Assembly (NCBI GenBank): GCA_900553955.1
Contig: USFO01000020.1
Location: 1 to 18,411, forward strand
DNA length: 18,411 nucleotides
Origin: an uncultured Oscillospiraceae bacterium
GTDB taxonomy: Bacteria > Bacillota > Clostridia > Oscillospirales > Ruminococcaceae
Direction of reading: 5' to 3'
A model generated the notes under the pieces. That model made no database searches. It was not told the DNA's origin and saw nothing but the letters and a program-made list of their open reading frames with translations. The position numbers were made by a program, and so were the translations under genes. Shown one piece after another: positions 15,312 through 18,411 of this stretch; positions within the stretch are counted from its first letter, which is position 1; the number at the start of each line of letters is the position of its first letter.

Positions 15312-15329
15312 TGCACCAAATTTGGTGCA
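15312..15329. promoter_or_regulatory. Perfect 18-bp palindrome (candidate regulator site)
   Basis: TGCACCAAA followed by its exact reverse complement, directly after the stop codon of the leucine-rich-repeat gene and 10 bases upstream of a TATAAT. No T-run follows on the minus strand, so it is not a standard terminator. Confidence 0.55.
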
Positions 15330-15965
15330 TTACATGGTTTTGAAAAGATCGGTTGCGTCTTTGCCACCGATGCTTATTTTGAAAGTTGAACCACCGCTTT
15401 TCCCGGGAAGAACGCAGTTAAAGTGGATGTTTGCGGTAAAAAGTGCATCGTTGCCGGGAATGTGAAGCAGACGTTCACCCTTGATTTCACATACCGGCGT
15501 TCCGGGAATTGTGTTCCCGAACTCAATTTCGTGTTTTTGATGCACTATAACGAGCCTGTTCCACTCTTCCGCGGTTCCCTCATAATAGACATCCTCCAAT
15601 TTGTCACAGTCGGCGAAGGTTCCTTCTCTTATGGTGTGGATTTTGCGCGGAATAGTGATTCCTCTTAGTTCGCTGCATCCGCGAAACGCCCCGGCGGGCA
15701 AGCTTTCAATGCTGTGTGGCAAAATAATATCCGTAACATCGCTGCGGTTTGCGAAGGCGTCTTTACCTATTGCAACTACGGGAACGCTTCTGCCATATTC
15801 GTTGACTGTACGGCTAGGAATTTTAATAACACCCGAAGCATTTCCGACCGAAACGACCTTTAGCGGCAGCAGCGCCCGATTCAGCCACATAATCGCTAAG
15901 TCATATTTCAGCGAATCGGTATCCGGAACATCCTTAACAGCGTCATAGTATTCGTCAAAATTCAT
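15330..15965 (-). CDS. BspA-like leucine-rich repeat protein, cytoplasmic
   Basis: A 211-residue protein with about three BspA/LRR_5-type repeats between residues 64 and 135: VAIGKDAFANRSDVTDIILP, then IESLPAGAFRGCSELRGITIP, then IHTIREGTFADCDKLEDVYYEG, closing with the typical TAEEWNRL. The N-terminal 60 residues are an unassigned cap, and the C-terminal 75 are unassigned beta-rich sequence. It has no signal peptide, unlike most secreted BspA proteins, so it should act in the cytosol, probably in protein binding. ATG 15965 is chosen because GAAAGGA lies 8 bases upstream; the ATG at 15974 would overlap that site. It is first in the operon and directly follows the riboswitch terminator. Confidence 0.85.
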   Translation of the reverse strand: MNFDEYYDAVKDVPDTDSLKYDLAIMWLNRALLPLKVVSVGNASGVIKIPSRTVNEYGRSVPVVAIGKDAFANRSDVTDIILPHSIESLPAGAFRGCSELRGITIPRKIHTIREGTFADCDKLEDVYYEGTAEEWNRLVIVHQKHEIEFGNTIPGTPVCEIKGERLLHIPGNDALFTANIHFNCVLPGKSGGSTFKISIGGKDATDLFKTM

Positions 15966-15982
15966 AACATTCATCCTTTCAT

Positions 15983-16011
15983 AAAAAAGTGTCCGCCGAT
16001 ACGACGGACAC
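15983..16011 (-). terminator. Leader terminator (attenuator) before the LRR operon
   Basis: On the minus strand the stem GTGTCCG/CGGACAC (16005-16011 with 15989-15995), with two inner pairs, runs into T6 at 15988-15983. The ribosome binding site starts two bases later. Placed between the SAM-type aptamer and the start codon, it is the expected expression platform of an OFF switch. Confidence 0.8.
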
Positions 16012-16017
16012 TCAAAT

Positions 16018-16112
16018 TATTGCACCATCGTTCAAGCATTAGCACCTTGCCGTTTGGCAGGTTGCTGTGCGGTCATGGGGCTTGTCCCTCGCGCACTCTA
16101 TATGGAAATATT
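16018..16112 (-). ncRNA. SAM-clan riboswitch aptamer (S-box-like)
   Basis: The minus-strand leader carries the S-box core in order. A short P1 arm CCAT (16102-16105) precedes AGAG. P2 is GTGCG...CGCAC with the kink-turn elements GAGGGAC and GCCCCATGA. AGCAACC is followed by a P3 hairpin (TGCC-AAAC-GGCA) and GGTGCTAAT. The closing P1 arm is ATGG (16025-16028). S-adenosylmethionine binding by this core is established for SAM-I. P4 looks very short, so SAM-I versus a SAM-I/IV variant is undecided. High SAM should favour the downstream terminator and switch the LRR operon off. Confidence 0.8.
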
Positions 16113-16121
16113 ACGGTAAAC

Positions 16122-16151
16122 AGAATAACACAGGTAAACATACAAAATCAA
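16122..16151 (-). promoter_or_regulatory. Promoter of the riboswitch/LRR operon
   Basis: Minus-strand TTGATT (16146-16151), 18-base spacer, TATTCT (16122-16127). The start point would fall just before the P1 arm of the aptamer. Confidence 0.6.
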
Positions 16152-16214
16152 CTAAAAACGGAGAAAATTTTTTGAAGTTGAAGCATTAAATTTTGGTTTC
16201 AGCAGCGGCATATT

Positions 16215-16379
16215 TTAATCTTCAAACATAAGCGAAGCTGTTTCTTTATCAAAGAGAGCGTTAACAATGTATCCTTCAGAAATATCAGAAACAGTGCTCC
16301 GAAGTATTGAAATTATCATTTCTGGGAATAAGCCTACCGTAATCGGCTTATGTCTGATGCTTTCGATAATTTTTTTCAT
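16215..16379 (-). CDS. Hypothetical small protein, 54 aa
   Basis: A 54-residue protein (MKKIIESIRHKPITVGLFPE...), soluble, with an amphipathic middle (MIISILRSTVSDISEGYIVNAL). ATG 16379 has GGGAGGG 9 bases upstream; a TTG further upstream would contain that site. It has its own extended -10 promoter and is cut off from the WYL gene by a terminator. No family is recognised, but the ribosome binding site and promoter argue that it is real. No clear terminator follows before the riboswitch promoter. Confidence 0.6.
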   Translation of the reverse strand: MKKIIESIRHKPITVGLFPEMIISILRSTVSDISEGYIVNALFDKETASLMFED

Positions 16380-16415
16380 AATATAAATCCCTCCCAAATT
16401 TCTTTTGTGCTATAT

Positions 16416-16424
16416 ATTATACCA
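16416..16424 (-). promoter_or_regulatory. Extended -10 promoter of the 54-aa gene
   Basis: Minus-strand TGGTATAAT fits the extended -10 form. No good -35 box is present. Confidence 0.6.
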
Positions 16425-16450
16425 GTTTGTATGTGCTAACTTTGGAACAT

Positions 16451-16479
16451 AAAAAAGCAGACCGCTTTCCGCAGTCTGC
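16451..16479 (-). terminator. Terminator of the WYL regulator gene
   Basis: A 9-bp stem GCAGACTGC/GCGGTCTGC with a 5-base loop and T6 on the minus strand, 10 bases after the gene's stop. Confidence 0.88.
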
Positions 16480-16489
16480 TTCTTGGTCA

Positions 16490-17494
16490 TTATTTTTCGT
16501 CTGAACAGCTTTTGCTGTACTTCTTTAAGCCACTTTCAAGAGATTTTTTTATTCGCGCTCTAAGTGATTCGGGAGAAATTATTTCGACATGATTTATGTA
16601 TTGCATCGCCCAATATTCCATGGCGTTTGGGCTTGCTTTTATGCTGACTTTTACTTTGTTTTTATCATCATCATTTATGATGCGTGCCCCCGTGCCGAAC
16701 CAGTCGACGATTTGGTCTATAATTACAACATCGGCGATGAAATCTATGCGCTCCTGCGTGTCGGTATACATATACGGCATATTGGAAGCGAGCTCTTTGT
16801 AATCAATCCCATTTTCGTAGCCTTTAATATTTCGGAGCGGAGTGGCTCTTTTGTCGGTAACAGCCATATTCGTTATGTGGTCCAAGCGATGAAACACCAT
16901 GTTCTTCCAATATTCGCTGTACGCCATAAGGTAGTAGCGCTGGTTATGAAGAATCATCTGGTACGGACTGACATATTGCTGTGAAGTTTTGTGCAAGTGC
17001 TTGTCAGCACCGTACTTATTGTAATCATAGTGGAGCTGCAACCCATTTTCGATGGCATTGTCAATAAGTTCAATGTTATAGAAAAGCGACTGATTATCAG
17101 TTTTGCCCCAGTCGTTAACGGAATAAATGTGTTTAATATGGGATTTGAAGTATCTGTTTGAAAGGGCGCAAAGGCGATCAATCAAGTCTTTTGAGTGTTT
17201 GGCAGTGATATGTTTGCTGCTGAGTACGCTGTCAATCAGCAAACGAAGCTCGACATCTTCAAAGTCACGGCAGGCAAGATAGCTTCCGGCTTTGCATGAT
17301 TCAATTTCAAATCCGACCTCTTTGAGCAATGAAATATTGCGGCTGATGGCTCTGCGCTCAATGGCAATGCCATATTCGCGCTCAAGGTGGCTTGATATTT
17401 CTTCCTGGGTAAGCGGGTGATTGCAGTCGCTGTATTCTTTGAAAATCTGTAAGATTCTTATCAGCGCGAGTTTTTTCGGCTCAAAACAATCCAT
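16490..17494 (-). CDS. WYL-domain transcriptional regulator
   Basis: A 334-residue regulator. It has an N-terminal winged helix-turn-helix (about 5-70: RILQIFKEYSDCNHPLTQEEI, ERRAISRNISLLKEVGFEI). The WYL domain covers about 135-230, with the WYL-like motif RYYLMAYSEYW (186-196) and FHRLDHITNM (201-210). A WCX-type C-terminal extension ends in SPESLRARIKKSLESGLKKY. WYL domains sense nucleic acid or nucleotide ligands in the few studied cases, and WYL regulators often control defence or DNA-damage genes. ATG 17494 has AAAGGAGT upstream. It is monocistronic. The promoter contains a large inverted repeat suited to self-regulation. It faces the same way as the unknown operon, but whether it controls that operon is not shown. 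Confidence 0.9.
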   Translation of the reverse strand: MDCFEPKKLALIRILQIFKEYSDCNHPLTQEEISSHLEREYGIAIERRAISRNISLLKEVGFEIESCKAGSYLACRDFEDVELRLLIDSVLSSKHITAKHSKDLIDRLCALSNRYFKSHIKHIYSVNDWGKTDNQSLFYNIELIDNAIENGLQLHYDYNKYGADKHLHKTSQQYVSPYQMILHNQRYYLMAYSEYWKNMVFHRLDHITNMAVTDKRATPLRNIKGYENGIDYKELASNMPYMYTDTQERIDFIADVVIIDQIVDWFGTGARIINDDDKNKVKVSIKASPNAMEYWAMQYINHVEIISPESLRARIKKSLESGLKKYSKSCSDEK

Positions 17495-17559
17495 AATATT
17501 GACTCCTTTATGACGAAGCAGAGCGTAATTTCTAATAGATGAATATGTTTATGCTGCTC

Positions 17560-17588
17560 ATTTTACGCGATTTTTCCGCCGCAGCCAA
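17560..17588 (-). promoter_or_regulatory. Promoter of the WYL regulator gene
   Basis: Minus-strand TTGGCT (17583-17588), 17-base spacer, TAAAAT (17560-17565). The -35 box lies in the spacer of the inverted repeat at 17571-17604. Confidence 0.65.
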
Positions 17589-17604
17589 GTGCGCGGCGGA
17601 AAAA
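17571..17604. promoter_or_regulatory. 12-bp perfect inverted repeat around the -35 box (candidate WYL operator)
   Basis: Arms TTTTTCCGCCGC (17571-17582) and GCGGCGGAAAAA (17593-17604) are separated by 10 bases that hold the -35 hexamer. T-runs lie 5' and A-runs 3' of the stem on both strands, the opposite of a terminator. Self-regulation by the WYL protein is inferred. Confidence 0.55.
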
Positions 17605-17682
17605 TGAAGTTTGACTCCGTCTAAAAATTCTGCGGAGGAGGTCACTCATCACACCGGAAAATTTGCGGCGGCAAAAGAAGCC

Positions 17683-18210
17683 TTATTCAGCCCAGAAAAC
17701 CCTGCCGGGTTTTCTTTCGGCAGCCTTAGGCTGCTCGCAATCGGCATAGCCGACTGCGCAGTGGCCGATGCCTTCCCATTCGCCCTCGATGCCGAGGTCG
17801 CGGAGAAGCTGCCGGAACTCAGGCTCTTCAAATTCCTGCTTTGCGCGGTGAATCCATATGCTGCCAAGCCCGAGGGCGTGCGCGGCAAGCATCATATTAC
17901 CCATAACAAGGCTGCCGTCATAGACGCGGTTTGCCCAGTCCTTTTTGGCAAGCACGATGAGAATCGCGGGTGCGCCGTAGAACGGGTCAAAGCCCTCATC
18001 CCAGCCGCCGATTTTTCTGTTTGCGTCGGAAATTCTGTCCCGAAGCTCCTTATTCGTAATCGCAAGGGTCAAGGTCGGCTGAGAATTCTTCGCACTGGGA
18101 GCATAAAGTCCCGCTTCGATAATCTGCTCAAGCTCCGCCTTCGGCGGCATATCGGGTTTAAACCTCCTTATGCTGCGGCGTTCCTCCATAGCTTTGATAA
18201 TTTCGTTCAT
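17683..18210 (-). CDS. Nitroreductase-family flavoprotein
   Basis: A 175-residue protein of the small clostridial nitroreductase group. FMN-contact residues are visible in ERRSIRRFKPD (10-20) and APSAKNSQP (37-45), and the C-terminal GLGSIWIHRAKQEF and GIGHCAVGYAD blocks fit the family. It would form an FMN homodimer reducing nitro or quinone-like compounds with NAD(P)H; the physiological substrate is unknown. ATG 18210 is preceded by AAGGAGGT; the frame is open further upstream only because it runs through the leader and promoter. It is a single gene. A 9-bp hairpin with GGCA loop and TTTT (17694-17715) lies inside its last codons and may act as a weak terminator. Confidence 0.92.
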   Translation of the reverse strand: MNEIIKAMEERRSIRRFKPDMPPKAELEQIIEAGLYAPSAKNSQPTLTLAITNKELRDRISDANRKIGGWDEGFDPFYGAPAILIVLAKKDWANRVYDGSLVMGNMMLAAHALGLGSIWIHRAKQEFEEPEFRQLLRDLGIEGEWEGIGHCAVGYADCEQPKAAERKPGRVFWAE

Positions 18211-18228
18211 CTGAATACCTCCTTCGGC

Positions 18229-18265
18229 AAAAAAGGCGACCTGCACCACTCGGAGCAAATCGCCT
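18229..18265 (-). terminator. Leader terminator hairpin (possible attenuator) before the nitroreductase gene
   Basis: On the minus strand AGGCGA (18265-18260) pairs with TCGCCT (18239-18234), with inner TGC/GCA and CC/GG pairs, followed by T6. It sits between the promoter and the ribosome binding site. No aptamer or T-box core is recognisable in the short leader (about 72 bases). Confidence 0.6.
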
Positions 18266-18288
18266 CTGTTTTCAATGTTCGATAATTC

Positions 18289-18317
18289 ATTATAGCCGTA
18301 TTCTCGCCGCCCGTCAA
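18289..18317 (-). promoter_or_regulatory. Promoter of the nitroreductase gene
   Basis: Minus-strand TTGACG (18312-18317), 17-base spacer, TATAAT (18289-18294): the best sigma-A match in the window. Confidence 0.88.
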
Positions 18318-18359
18318 GTGAACTTTTTTGCTTCTGCGGCAAAACGAACTGCATACGCA

Positions 18360-18389
18360 CAAAAGCCCGCCGTTTTAGGCGGGCTTTTG
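18360..18389. terminator. Bidirectional terminator of a gene outside the window
   Basis: A 12-bp stem CAAAAGCCCGCC/GGCGGGCTTTTG with loop GTTTTA and T4 on both strands, upstream of the nitroreductase promoter. It probably ends a unit lying beyond 18411. Confidence 0.75.
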
Positions 18390-18411
18390 CAATACGCAAT
18401 TCGCAAATATA

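Noticed and set aside
17611..18285. Plus-strand open frame (224 codons) opposite the nitroreductase gene
   Set aside because: It reads through the promoter and leader of a clear nitroreductase and has no recognisable domain.
18229..18290. T-box or known riboswitch in the nitroreductase leader
   Set aside because: The leader is about 72 bases, too short for a T-box, and contains none of the T-box conserved sequence or other aptamer cores I know.
1..18411. CRISPR array, insertion sequence, integrase or att sites
   Set aside because: No regularly spaced repeats, no transposase or recombinase-like proteins, and no flanking direct repeats were found on reading both strands.

Overview
The window looks like chromosomal DNA of a Gram-positive anaerobe of the class Clostridia, probably near the Oscillospiraceae/Ruminococcaceae. 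This is inferred from strong AGGAGG-type ribosome binding sites, frequent GTG starts, abundant hairpin-plus-T-run terminators, sigma-A promoters with 17-base spacers, a tRNA gene with encoded CCA, and typical clostridial families (U32 with a long C-terminal half, DUF11 repeat protein, BspA-like leucine-rich repeats, WYL regulator). No genus can be named from the sequence alone.

Left part (1-10.05 kb), mostly ordinary genes. A GNAT acetyltransferase and tRNA-Ser(GGA) lie on the minus strand. On the plus strand a U32-family protein (RNA-hydroxylation type) is followed by a broken small gene. A DUF11 surface-type protein (minus) diverges from a small helical protein (plus). A secreted beta-helix protein (plus) converges on a polytopic CPBP-like membrane protein (minus) over one shared terminator. 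An ABC-F translation factor then heads an operon with two tiny tandem membrane paralogues.

Right part (10.09-17.5 kb), all minus strand, visibly poorer in G+C and richer in proteins of unknown function. Unit A (12514 down to 10088) encodes a soluble FtsH-like AAA+ zinc protease, an overlapping PPP-type phosphatase and a YjbR/MmcQ protein. Unit B (15965 down to 12714) encodes a cytoplasmic BspA-like leucine-rich-repeat protein and four unrecognised proteins. Its leader carries what reads as a SAM-clan (S-box) riboswitch with a terminator directly before the ribosome binding site, an unexpected partner for such genes. Upstream lie a 54-residue orphan and a WYL regulator whose -35 box sits inside a perfect 12-bp inverted repeat.

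The right edge (17.68-18.4 kb) holds a nitroreductase with a strong promoter and a leader terminator hairpin.

The best candidate for something undescribed is the 10.5-17.5 kb block: the SAM-responsive leader, the leucine-rich-repeat/unknown-protein operon and the protease-phosphatase pair, with a WYL regulator nearby. That these work together is inference from position only.
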